A stretch of 30,767 bases of DNA from a virus. The stretch covers positions 1 through 30,767 of IMG/VR virus record IMGVR_UViG_3300025073_000129. One strand, given 5' to 3'. Positions 8,001 to 18,100 of the stretch are shown one piece after another; positions within the stretch are counted from its first letter, which is position 1; every line of letters starts with the position of its first letter. Both the position numbers and the translations under genes were made by a program. The notes below the pieces were generated by a model, which worked only from the letters and a program-made list of their open reading frames with translations, was not told where the DNA came from and did no database searches.

Positions 8001-9805
8001 CATCTACTATATTAGGAACTTTTGACCCGGTATTTCAAGAAACAGGTTCTTCTGTTTTTGATAATGTAGTTAGCACAATCGGAAACCCAGGTGGAGCAGA
8101 TGCCAAAGCTATTGCAAATGCAGAAAATCTCAATGTTGTGCGTAATAGCTTCCGAAAAATCTCAGGAGGAGGAGATCCGATGGCGGGACTAATCCCCAAT
8201 GCTTCTTTTACAGATAGTGATTTTGTCTTTACCAAAGGAGAAGAGACTAAAGCTATAAGCAAATTAAATACATATCTTGGGCAACTTAAATCTGCTATTT
8301 CCGAGAGAGATAAGTTGGTAGAACTCTTAGTTCGTAATGAAGAAAAACAGAAGGAATTAGAAGAAATAGAATCCTTATTGGCTGGTGACAATAAGGATGA
8401 TGGTGATAACTTTTTAACTATTGGCGGAGTAGATTTAGAAGAGACTTTTACTAAAGCTCAAAATGTTGTAAATACGGCGAAAGATATTCTAACCGGAGAT
8501 TCTACAAAGGGAAGTCTATTTGATCATTTAATTGAAGATGATACGAAAAACTTAAAGGGGCCCGGTTCAGGTCGAAGGTTTATAGTAGAAGATTATGATA
8601 TTATTAGTTGCAGTTTTACCGAAACTCCTCCAGAATTCACAAGAATAGACGTTGTTGGGAATGCCCCGTTTCAAGAGGAACTTCAAGCCAAATTTGAAGA
8701 AAGATATTTTTGGGCAGGTGGAACTGATTTTGACCTTTGGAGACAGTACGGATATAAACATATTAAAAGAGATTTACCATTTGCAAGTAATGCTGAATTA
8801 CAATGCAGACCTTATGCATATTTAGAGCTTCAATTACAACGAACAAAAGTTAACCAAGGAAACTTAACAATTACTGGTAATGAATATTATGAACCTGGAG
8901 ATGTAATTTATGTTAAAAGTAAGGGATTATTGTATTATGTAACTTCTGTTGGACATGGTTTAGATTATGGTAGTCAAAAATTTACAACACAATTAACTCT
9001 TAATAATGGACATCCTCCGGGGGTTTATTTACCAAGTCCATTAGATATTATCGGTCAACAATTAACCAAAGATCCTTTTTCAAATCAAGCAATTGTATAT
9101 AGAAATTCTAATGGAGATGATAGTTATCGTGAATTACGTCCTGATTGCGCTATATTATTTCCAAATAATACAGAAATTACTTCAGAAAATATAAATGTTC
9201 TATTGGACCACAAAGATAACATGGTTCGATTTGCTAATATGATGATTGAATTAAATACTCTTGTTTATGGAAATAAAAAAGTTTTATTAAGAGGTTTTAT
9301 TCAATTTTCTGACGACATTCATCGTCAAGAGGTTGAAGCAAATATGCAGACTATTAAAGAATTATTAATCAACCCACAGATGATTACGCAATACGATAGC
9401 TCGGCCATGGGAGATGATCTTTTGGATTCTATTTCACAGGCCGCCAGCGGTCTTATAGGAATTGATGCAGGGTCTACTAAGGGACTGACTCCCCTCATTT
9501 TACCAAATGGATTACAAGTCTCTCCAGTGCCTATGGAATCTATTATAGGCCAGATAGTTATTATGAATGGAGATGGTCAATCAGAAATAACCTGTATGAA
9601 TAAAGAATTATTATCTTCCGCAGAAGCTGGAATTTTTCCTTTAGGAGGACCAAAACAAAAAACTTGGTTAGATTTTAGAGATGATTTAACTAAATTATAT
9701 AAAATTATTGAAATTGGTATTATTGATATCAATAGAAGCTTAGATGATATTCGCGATGAATCATTTGTAAAATTAGATGCCAGCGGAGATCTGGGTATTT
9801 TTTAA
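5054..9805 (+). CDS. Baseplate hub protein, enlarged (gp27/gpD-like)
   Basis: This 1583-residue protein is the likely centre of the baseplate, on which the spike sits and from which the tube grows. The best evidence is the region at about 1176-1340. It has CSFTETPPEFTRIDVVGNAP, then YYEPGDVIYVKSKGLLYYVT followed by SVGHGLDYGSQKFTTQLTL, the closing barrel pattern of gp27/gpD/VgrG-type hubs (a proline-glycine-aspartate turn, a YYV strand, a V-H-x-x-D-Y turn, then T-x-L-T-L). A second segment near 820-860 (FFCNTEGNLEFRPPQWNKTP) also fits hub proteins. Around 400-440 is a THVYGGFITDVEES/GKWILNARCIDNMGWL strand set that resembles the first hub barrel. Helical, charged segments near 665-695 and 1063-1113 look like coiled coil. 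T4 gp27 is 391 residues, so most of this chain is added material of unknown role. GGAG (5041-5044) and stop/start overlap support the start. The spike gene follows after 8 bases. Confidence 0.75.
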   Translation: MSYNYIVKKSISNILSNALSGNYPLFIGGNTESNLFGDGIAINLGQNKLESHIPNTRNIVTISPEASILIKKKAFSTFKANNDLKFMDKTEKMLLRATKTLFAYKCAQIRTYEALTKFEDFFKQTHQINLGLFIDLLNNAKFLEANTSPTDLSAQNGIGKITGAINNTLLALGFDDVAYDAYKEDILKIVKRNAFASDIKLTTWIVDPESLENYNTGPGTGVIDLCMFTNFNTMCTLETSPSPASFTLEDPYRIMSVSEDDIEVAIDEAVNGTIGLLNALTSGDPNSPALDVSSIVSAGLEKLGLGSLDGSLDMGYIRNRLRVFYLGKSIVNAGDEVHFYIRGNKTVEHFNSEESSFDEDYLQIDENVLEAERILYTNQRIDLETYKKLRKNSDNALSMTHVYGGFITDVEESFSNGKWILNARCIDNMGWLQWARLNVEPAIDDPQGVLEDPLTPYEIKTDESGRVLSVSGPQLLDENKYLLQSGLLKYDSGILNGQVASETNLLQGQYNDGGSLHGSKIMQHPSGFVYRWKDGVITATANLSVNDPLDEDVVSARRHRQFYGWPVTSSDSSALGVFNNLDIANILSILVVGQPYNVESFIEQAYLANGLTQTSASSLDPTNAVTSILEVARKQNRLLGNFRPYRMITLSSQSLEEGTSSFIMRDKANKSIEALRERKIKLAKILRDVTTREVVTGGSTGLLARTIQSEIDTINTSINNLVKPFKDISLDSADALIDNFNLFGNNRTLSLSGNFDADHQVTRALTMVGARRRIEDARLNRDMNLFIVSDQYDENTDIRPFLLKFRDSGYKVFKGVYTSVYEKAEAAAGFMNMEFFCNTEGNLEFRPPQWNKTPRSVLEKLMQIEKEGVVPGFLRDLFDRRTTSLRREIHGLNIKIALISLLMGKYPDKTLIPNMIVSGPNALAFFGISVDTIDGQAELGVSQPFKASASIGDIQNLDDQLLGNGLSVSFSMGEEGDLLTGNTSTILGTFDPVFQETGSSVFDNVVSTIGNPGGADAKAIANAENLNVVRNSFRKISGGGDPMAGLIPNASFTDSDFVFTKGEETKAISKLNTYLGQLKSAISERDKLVELLVRNEEKQKELEEIESLLAGDNKDDGDNFLTIGGVDLEETFTKAQNVVNTAKDILTGDSTKGSLFDHLIEDDTKNLKGPGSGRRFIVEDYDIISCSFTETPPEFTRIDVVGNAPFQEELQAKFEERYFWAGGTDFDLWRQYGYKHIKRDLPFASNAELQCRPYAYLELQLQRTKVNQGNLTITGNEYYEPGDVIYVKSKGLLYYVTSVGHGLDYGSQKFTTQLTLNNGHPPGVYLPSPLDIIGQQLTKDPFSNQAIVYRNSNGDDSYRELRPDCAILFPNNTEITSENINVLLDHKDNMVRFANMMIELNTLVYGNKKVLLRGFIQFSDDIHRQEVEANMQTIKELLINPQMITQYDSSAMGDDLLDSISQAASGLIGIDAGSTKGLTPLILPNGLQVSPVPMESIIGQIVIMNGDGQSEITCMNKELLSSAEAGIFPLGGPKQKTWLDFRDDLTKLYKIIEIGIIDINRSLDDIRDESFVKLDASGDLGIF

Positions 9806-9813
9806 GGTGAAAT

Positions 9814-12135
9814 ATGAAACTATATACAGAATTTCCAGAGTTTATTTATGAAGCACTAATTACTTCGGTAGATTTTAAAAAAGGAATATGTTCTCTTAGT
9901 CCTTTATCTCCCGGATTAGACAACCAAATTGAAAATGTTCCATTACCACATCATTTAGGAATTGGAAATTCAGGTATATTTCATGGACTTGAAGTTGGCT
10001 CTAGAGTTATCGCTGCAAATACTAAGGGCAGTGGAAGAGAATTTTCTGTTATATTAAGCACTTTGCCAAAAGAAGCTTTATATAAAAATGCCTTTAGATC
10101 TGGAAGGAAACCTGATAATACTCCGGCTGGCACGCTTCCATATCCAGAGCTGGAAGAAGGAAGAATGGTGTTTCGTGGAGGAGAGGGAAATGCTTTATGG
10201 TTAATGGAGGATGGAGATATAGACTTATCTACTGCTGCTGGTAGTGGATTATTTTATAAAAAAGATAGACTTAAATTTGCACAATATTCAGTAGCTGAGA
10301 TGCAAATTTATTATTCAAATGCTGGAAAGCATATTTCAGGAGGAATCAAAAGAACTTCACCAACTCAAATGAGTTTAAGGCCACCGCTAGATGTTGGAGA
10401 AACACCCATTGAGTCTGATTTAGAATTTCATACTCGTTCTGTAGAAATTGGATTCTTCAGTGGTACCAAAGTATACAACAGAAAGACAGGTTTAAAAACT
10501 CGAAATCCGCTACTTGCTGAAAAAAGATCTATAGTAAATGAATTTTCTGTTGATTCTAAGTTTGCAGGATTTGATAATGAATTATTACGTGGTTCAAGTC
10601 TTTCAGGAGTATATGCTAAAGTTAATTTAAATGGTAGATATAAAGACCCGGGAAACACATTAGATTTGGGACCTGGGCAACTACTTGAAACCATTAGTGG
10701 AAATGTTGTATCTATTACTGGAAAAATTTTAGATATTAACTATAATCCACTTTCTTATGGAAGACCTCAGAACCGGGCTCCTCTAGCTTTAAGCGCAGAG
10801 ACTATTGAAATTTCTAAAAAGATAAGTCGAAGAGGAATAGGTCATCACTTTCAGCTATCTACAGCTAGTGTTAGTACAGAGAAAAATAATTCTACAAATA
10901 ACTTTGTATTTGATATAGATAAAGAGGGTTCTTTAAAAATAAATATTCCACGGTCTTCAGATACTGGCAATATATTTTATTCATCTATGGCTGATTTTTC
11001 AACTGGTACTCCAACGGTTTCATATACAAATGAAAGTAGTAAAGAATTTGTTCCGGTTGTCTTAAGAAATGAATTTGGTGATGTTTTGCTGCCAAAGGCA
11101 GATTGGGAAAAGTGGCCATATCGAGAAACTGGCATTAGGTTTTCTAACACAGATACAGATCCATATTTCCCATCCGGAACCGAAAGCGCAAGTGTAAGAA
11201 ATCCAATTAGAATTAATCAAACAAAATATCATAATATGTATGCTACTGCCGAAAGATTACTGGCTTCTATGATTGATAAAATTAACATACCAGAATCCTT
11301 TGTTGATGAAAATGGTTTAGCAACAGGCTTGGCGGCATTAAAATCTTATGAAGTATTATATCCTGAAGAGTATTATACAGAAGATGAAAGTAATATAGAT
11401 CCAGATTTATTTCCAAGATACATGTCTGTGGCAATAATTCAGCCACAATCTCCAGCTATATATACCGGAGGAGATACCGTTGTTGGTGGAATGTTATTTA
11501 ACAAAGATGTCAGTATGTGTTCTAATTCTTTTAAATTACAAAAAGATGGAAATGGATTTTCTGTTTCTACAGTAGATAGTCAAGGAAATCCTCTTCGTGC
11601 GGCAGGGGGCGTTAGTGCTCATCTTAATATAGAGGGAGCTATTTATACTTCTATAGGTGCTGATAATATAGACAAAAAGAGTGTAATGGTAGATACTCAA
11701 GGAAGTATTGTTTCATGGTTTGGAAAAGATAAACACGGTAGAAGTATTATAACCCAAACTGATGGAGATGTGCTAATTAACGTAGGTGGGTCATATGAGG
11801 GAGCTGGCAGTAGCCGTCCCGTGATGAACACTGGTCGACTTGAACTTAGGGTGAATGTAACTGATAAGAAATTCTTAACTACAGATTTTAATACAGAAGA
11901 GGGAGATATTACCGAAGATAATGCCAATCCCGGCGCATCATCAGATATTATAATTTCTCTAAGTGAAAATGGTATAGTAATTGCTGGTATGAAGCCTGGA
12001 ATACCAATGGTTATTAGAAATCATGATAAGATTTTAATCGAAAGTGCCAGTGAAGAGATTATTTTAAAAGGCACAGATGTACGTTTTATAGATGCATCTG
12101 GTAGAACCAAAACTATAAAATCAGAAGGTAGATAA
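9814..12135 (+). CDS. Baseplate central spike protein (gpV/gp5-like)
   Basis: This 773-residue protein is the probable membrane-piercing spike carried at the tail tip. The N-terminal ~90 residues read as an OB-fold: EALITSVDFKKGICSLSPLS, then a GLEVGSRVIAANTKGSGREF strand-turn-strand, the usual adaptor to the hub. Residues about 115-150 (MVFRGGEGNALWLMEDGDID) resemble the linking beta strands of spikes. The C-terminal part from about 590 on is a run of short beta strands with Gly/Asp turns (VMVDTQGSIVSWFGKDKHGR, then SIITQTDGDVLINVGG, ending IVIAGMKPGIPMVIRNHDKI), typical of the trimeric beta-helix needle. No lysozyme domain is apparent, unlike T4 gp5, and the frame ends without an obvious metal-binding tip motif (no HxH seen). 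Length exceeds P2 gpV (211). AAGGTGA (9804-9810) overlaps the hub stop and precedes the ATG. The downstream gene starts 3 bases after its stop. Confidence 0.76.
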   Translation: MKLYTEFPEFIYEALITSVDFKKGICSLSPLSPGLDNQIENVPLPHHLGIGNSGIFHGLEVGSRVIAANTKGSGREFSVILSTLPKEALYKNAFRSGRKPDNTPAGTLPYPELEEGRMVFRGGEGNALWLMEDGDIDLSTAAGSGLFYKKDRLKFAQYSVAEMQIYYSNAGKHISGGIKRTSPTQMSLRPPLDVGETPIESDLEFHTRSVEIGFFSGTKVYNRKTGLKTRNPLLAEKRSIVNEFSVDSKFAGFDNELLRGSSLSGVYAKVNLNGRYKDPGNTLDLGPGQLLETISGNVVSITGKILDINYNPLSYGRPQNRAPLALSAETIEISKKISRRGIGHHFQLSTASVSTEKNNSTNNFVFDIDKEGSLKINIPRSSDTGNIFYSSMADFSTGTPTVSYTNESSKEFVPVVLRNEFGDVLLPKADWEKWPYRETGIRFSNTDTDPYFPSGTESASVRNPIRINQTKYHNMYATAERLLASMIDKINIPESFVDENGLATGLAALKSYEVLYPEEYYTEDESNIDPDLFPRYMSVAIIQPQSPAIYTGGDTVVGGMLFNKDVSMCSNSFKLQKDGNGFSVSTVDSQGNPLRAAGGVSAHLNIEGAIYTSIGADNIDKKSVMVDTQGSIVSWFGKDKHGRSIITQTDGDVLINVGGSYEGAGSSRPVMNTGRLELRVNVTDKKFLTTDFNTEEGDITEDNANPGASSDIIISLSENGIVIAGMKPGIPMVIRNHDKILIESASEEIILKGTDVRFIDASGRTKTIKSEGR

Positions 12136-12137
12136 GT

Positions 12138-15100
12138 ATGTCCAAAATTTTAGCCTCAGCTCTTCCAATTAAACAATTAGAAGAGTGTGGAGAAATAATA
12201 AAAATAAACTGTGATGAAGAAGATTCTCCAAATACTGCACCAAGCGGTTATGAAGTAGTTTTCCCAATAGGTGCTGGCCAAAAATTACCATTATCTGGTG
12301 GAGCCATAGTAACATTAGATTTCGGTTCTATTAAAACAGATATAAATTCAGAAGCACAAACACTGTTAATTAAAGAAGTAGGAATATTATCTGCTTCATC
12401 TTTCTCAGCCAATATAGATGGATTGGTTCAAGCCAGGATAATCGTTAATACAATCATTTATGAAGTTGGAAAACATGCTGCATTAGATAATTCTCCACAA
12501 ATTTTTATTTCTACTTTATCTGGAGATGACAGCAATTTAAATCCAGATAGCTCTAGTGCGGATGTAACAAAGATTTGTGAGTTAAGATATATTCCTGTTG
12601 AAATTTTAATAGCAATTGGAAATGCATTTTCCTCTTTGGAAGATGCTGGGAATTTTGGAACTTTAGAATCTCCATTATATGGAGCCTCTGGATTGACTTT
12701 TAAAGATTTCACAGGAATTTCCGCTTCTCTTCCGAATTTAACAATTGCAGCAATGATTGACCTACTGCCATTTTATAATATTGAAGAACAAGAGATTGTC
12801 AAAAGAAGAGGCAAATCTCCCACTGGTGGCTATTATACTGTTGTTGGAGATATTGCATATCTTAAGATTCCAGACCTTTCAGGCCGAGATTCTGCGGGAT
12901 TTGATCCAGATTTGTATAATGAAGATGAGCAACGAAATTTATATTTTGAAATTTTAAGCGATTCTGTATTAAGTAGAATAACAATTACAGATATAGCACC
13001 TCCACCATATGCAATTGTATCAAATTATGAAGATGAATTTCCTACTTCTGGAACTTTTATTATAGAAGTAGAATCCGAATCAGAAATTGAACAAGCATAC
13101 TTATCTTTAATAGTTAACGATATAACTGTTCCCAAAGTAAAGGGTATGCATGTTTATGGAAATGGCATTGAGTTGGTCACAATTCCAATGCTTACAAAAC
13201 CTATTTCTTCTTCTTTGGGAGCCTCAAATCCAACCTGGAGTTATGAAAACTATATTGGTGATGCACCATCTGTTTCTTTATCAAAGTATTTTAATATCGA
13301 ATTAACAACTTTACAGTCAGTAGCTTTAGCTGGTGAGTATGGAAAGTTATCTACTGATAATGATAATATAAGCTTATCATCAGTTCTGGGAGAGCAAAAT
13401 CGTCCTGAGATTTTATTAGGAGATCGGTCTCAAATACATTCGATTAAACAAAATGATAAAAAGTATTACAATCCTAAAATGACCATGGCCAGAGACCTGT
13501 TGGCCCAAACTAGACCTAGGTTGTACGAATCCGAAAACATTCCGGTCTCTTGGGTTGCTGGAAGCGTTTCCGGTGGTAATGGAACACAGTCTATAAGTTT
13601 TAAAGCTGCTGATTTAAACTCTATTATTCAAAGAGGAGAAACTACTGAATTTGCATTATATATTACTAGTGGAAATCAAATCACTAGAGTGCCTGGACCA
13701 AACATATCTCTTCGACAAGAAGTACCCTCTATTACAAGTATAAATCCAAATGGATTTGCCGGTAGTGATCCAATTGAGGAAAGTCGGGTTATTTCTATTT
13801 CTGGTGAAAGCTTAAGTAATGTATATCAAGTTGTATTCAGCTCAGAAGACAGTGGCATTATTCTTAGTTTTAATATCTCATCATATAGTGATGGAGTTCT
13901 TACTTCAGTAGATTCAGAAGTTGGCGTTCTTCTTGGAACAACTGCCTTTTCTATTATAAACATTCCAGATACTATTCTAAATGTATATGTAGAAACTTCT
14001 GGTGGAATGATTAGTAATTCTCTGCCAATTTATATTAGAAGCACAGATAGTACTATTGTAGTACCACCAGAGCCTCGTGATCAAAGAATAGACTTTGTTT
14101 CAGAAGAATTTACTTCCGCATCTTTTTCTAATAATCCTTCTGGCATTCCATTATTAAGTGATGGACAAAGTGCTGAAATTAAAATCCGTTCTAAGTCTAA
14201 AGTATTTTCTGGAAAATATCCAGTATATGCGTATTTAGCTTTACCAAATAGTACAGAATGTCAAGAAATCATGAATGAGTTTGATTTAAATATTAGAACT
14301 TTTTCTTCTGAATCTATATTGGTAGCAGCGGGCATAGAATTTCAATTATCAAAAAATAAATTAGATAATTTTTATAGTAATAGTAAAAAAACAGCTACTA
14401 TTAAATTTCCAGGATCAGATTATTATGGTTATAACTTTTCACGTTTAGCTGGCCAAAAAACTGCATATTTATTGTTTACAAATGATAGTTTAACAAATTT
14501 AACTGGTGATGGCGATTCGTTTGCTTTAACATCAAATAGTTATAGTTTATTAACTTTGGGTCAAGACAGTACTAGTGATCCAAATGATCCACCAGCATTT
14601 GTAAATCCCGGATATATTACTGGTGTAGTGGCAGAAGTTGGAAATGATCTTATCTATTCTCTCACAAATACTCTACAAGAAGATTTAGATATTAAAACCA
14701 TTTTTGATGGCAGTTCTATTAGGGTTGGTGATATTAGCGTATATCAGGCGATTCCTAAGTTGGCACTTATTTTTTCTGGAACTGATATGCCTAGAATGCG
14801 CAAAAGACATGATTTCTATCTTGGTGGTGAAAAATTAAGTAAAATAAAATTAGCTCAACCATTATCAATTAGAGATAATGGAAAAGAAGTTTTGGCTGTA
14901 TTTAAAAATATAAATAGTAAAAATGAAGGGGCTTTAAGCCTTGGTGTTGAAGTAAATGATAAACGATTTAATGTAAAATATAATTCTAGCTCTGTTTATG
15001 CCTCTTCTACCAGTTGTGTTAAAACTGGAGCGTTTGGTTTTAATGTAAAAGATAGAAGTATAGCTACTTCCAAATCCATTGTTAATGATGGATCTCCACA

Positions 15101-18100
15101 AGCAGATATTTCGTTATTAGATAGTTATATTGTAAATAGTTCAACTATTATTGCACCATTAGATTCTTTAATGCAACCATTAGGTGATGGTATCATTACT
15201 CAAGATCCAAGTAGCATAACATATTTTTTACCATATAATCCTATATCTATAGCATCTCAACAGGGTGACATTACTTTAAAAATCTATACTCCTGGAGATT
15301 TAACTGAATCAGATACAAAAATTATAGCTGGCGCAACAAAGGATGATATTTCTATTTTAAATAGACAATATTTAGAAATTCCCAACGGATCTATATATCG
15401 CTCTGGACAATATTTAGCTGACTCTCTTGCTACAAGTGAAATAACCAAAGCATTATTGTTTAATAGAGTCCGTATTGATGAATCAGCGTCTATAAAGTTT
15501 AATGTACCAGAAATTATAGGAATGGGTTTAACACAGGAGGATTTATCTAAAGAGGTCCCAGTTTTTGTACCTGTGCGTTCTGGTGTGAATATTTATGTTA
15601 GAGTTAAAAATGTGAAGAAGAATTTTTCTATAAAAGTAGGCGATGTAGTTTTAAAAACAGTTAGTCCAATTAGAGTTTCAAACCAAATTGCTACTTTTGA
15701 CGCACAATTTATTGTACCTCCAGCTTTAGCAGGAACCATATCAATAGATGATTGTATAATCATTTGTGCATCTGGAACAAATTCCGATAGAATGAAAGCA
15801 AAGAAAATGTTTGGCTCTGGTTTTGTAGAATCCATAGAAGATAGAATGAATGCCTTGTTGCTTGGTTTAGCTGGAAAAGTACCTGATATAGATGATCTTA
15901 AGGAGCTTCTTAAGAATTCGCCTCTTAGGTTTTTACAAATAAATCTAGATGTATCTTTGGTTCCTACAGAATTGATAAATAATTTTTGTAACTTATCATT
16001 CCAGTTGCTGGCTGATTTAAAGTTAGCATTAAATGGATTTCAGGTCTTAATGATTCCTATTCAAGTTATTTTTTGTATTATTGATGTGTTATGTTCTTTG
16101 CTGAATCCAGTTAAGACAGCTAAAGCTATGATTCGATTATTTGAATGCTTATACGATCTAGTATTATTACTTCCACAAATTTCTATTCCCGTAATGTTTC
16201 TGCAACTTATTCTGCATCTTCTTGAACTTTTAAAGTGCGTGATTGATAAAATTTTAGGTGTTATTGTCGCTATCAATGAGATTGTAGCAGCAATACAAAA
16301 AGCTATTATTGCTAAAAGTTGGGCTTCATTAAGAGCTTTAGAAGAAGTTTTATCTGAATATTTATTTACATTAAATGTTGATTTAGATATCTTAGCACCA
16401 GTCATCGCTATTTTATCTATTTTTCTACAATTATTACAATTAGTATTCAGATTTCCTTGTGAAGTAACACCAAATGATGGCTCTGGTGATTGTCTCATTG
16501 ATGGAACTATGCTTGCCGGATTGGTACAGGGTGTTGTGGCACCAGATGAGGCTATTTTATCTGCAAATCTAATTCCAGTTGCACAAGTTTATACCGAAGA
16601 TTCTATAGAAACAGCGGTTTCTAATGGGGGTTCAACGCCTATATATCCTGTCGCAGGAGATGTTATTGCAGTTAATTCTGGTCCAGAGGAAACATATTAT
16701 GATGATATGAAAGTTGATGAAGAAACATTGAGATCAACTAACAATAGAGATTTTAATATAAGCATGGGAGTATCAACAACTAAATCTAAAAAGGGTTTTA
16801 AAAATCCTGCTGGTGTAGAATTTGAATTCAAAAGTAGATACGCAAATACTTTCTTTGTTAAGAATAAAATCTTTGGACCAGATCAATCGGGCGACTCTCC
16901 GCTATTATTAATCGAAGAAGATGGTTCTAATGAACTAAAAATTGCATCTGGATATGGAAACTTTGTTAGTCCAATTGATATAGAGACTTTTATTACAATT
17001 AAAGATGATAAAGGAACCGTCAAATCTCTTGAGCAAAAAATATTAGTACCCATTTATGAAGTTGATGAAGAAACAGCAGAAGTAACTCAAGCAGGAACCG
17101 AAACTGTTACCAGAACATTCGATAGAATTCCGAAGATGGCCATTTTAGATGATGAATTTAATCTTTATTTTATAGAAGAAAATGGTATTATTTTTGAAAA
17201 TAATAATGAAATATCCTCGATTAAAGCTAGGATGGTTAATGGTGTTTCGGCACCAAAACATAAGTTTTCAAAAGAAGAACAAGATGTCGATATTAATCTT
17301 GATGGTACTATAGATGAAGATGACGCCTCTGCTAATGTATATGATTTTCCACAAATTTATTTTGTTGATATGCGTTCTATACTAAGTGATATAAACGCTT
17401 TCTGTGATAATGCATCTATGAATAGCTTTATTTTGGATGAAGATAATACTGCGGAAATTACTCAAATTATAGAAGAAAGTAAAACATGCTTAGATGAATT
17501 TATGGCAATTGTTAAGGGTTTTGGTACATCTATTCGTAATAGTATGAATGAGGGTAAGGTTCCGGACTTAATTGATGTTCCGGCTTTTCAAACAGCAGTA
17601 GCATCTTTAATTGCTTGCCTAGGAAAAAATACAGATGATATTTGCATTTATGTTGTTAATTCTTTAAATACATCTTTCAAGGTATTCGAAGATCAAGATT
17701 TGACTCCATCTGAAAAGTATATAGTTCCTGTATTAAGTTCTGAAATTTTAGACTCTATTGGTTATGCGGAAAATCCTCCTGCAATCACTGGAGCCACAGA
17801 GTATGCTGATGGAGATGGGGATAATGCCATTATTAATTCTGGAGGTAAAGCAACTATTATTGTGGTACCGCGAGATGCAATGGATGTTGAAATTGGCGGA
17901 GACTTATCCGATAAAATTTCCTTGGAGATTGTTTCAGATCAAACTGGTACTGCGGAAATTATTGTAGAAAATAATATTATCTTTACCAAAAGTGGAAGTA
18001 ATTATATAGCATATGTCACTGCAACTGGTGAAGGAGAGGTTAAGCTTAGGGCAAAGGTATGTAATCGAACCATACAAGCTTTAACATATTTTGCAGAGTC

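Noticed and set aside
9814-12135. PAAR-type or metal-binding tip at the end of the spike protein
   Set aside because: No HxH or PAAR-like motif is visible in the last ~60 residues; a separate tip protein may be encoded elsewhere.
16061-16498. 145-codon minus-strand open frame
   Set aside because: It lies wholly opposite the hydrophobic helix block of the 2058-residue protein, has no binding site context of its own, and its low-complexity composition is what the reverse of Leu/Ile-rich codons gives. The same applies to the other minus-strand frames here.
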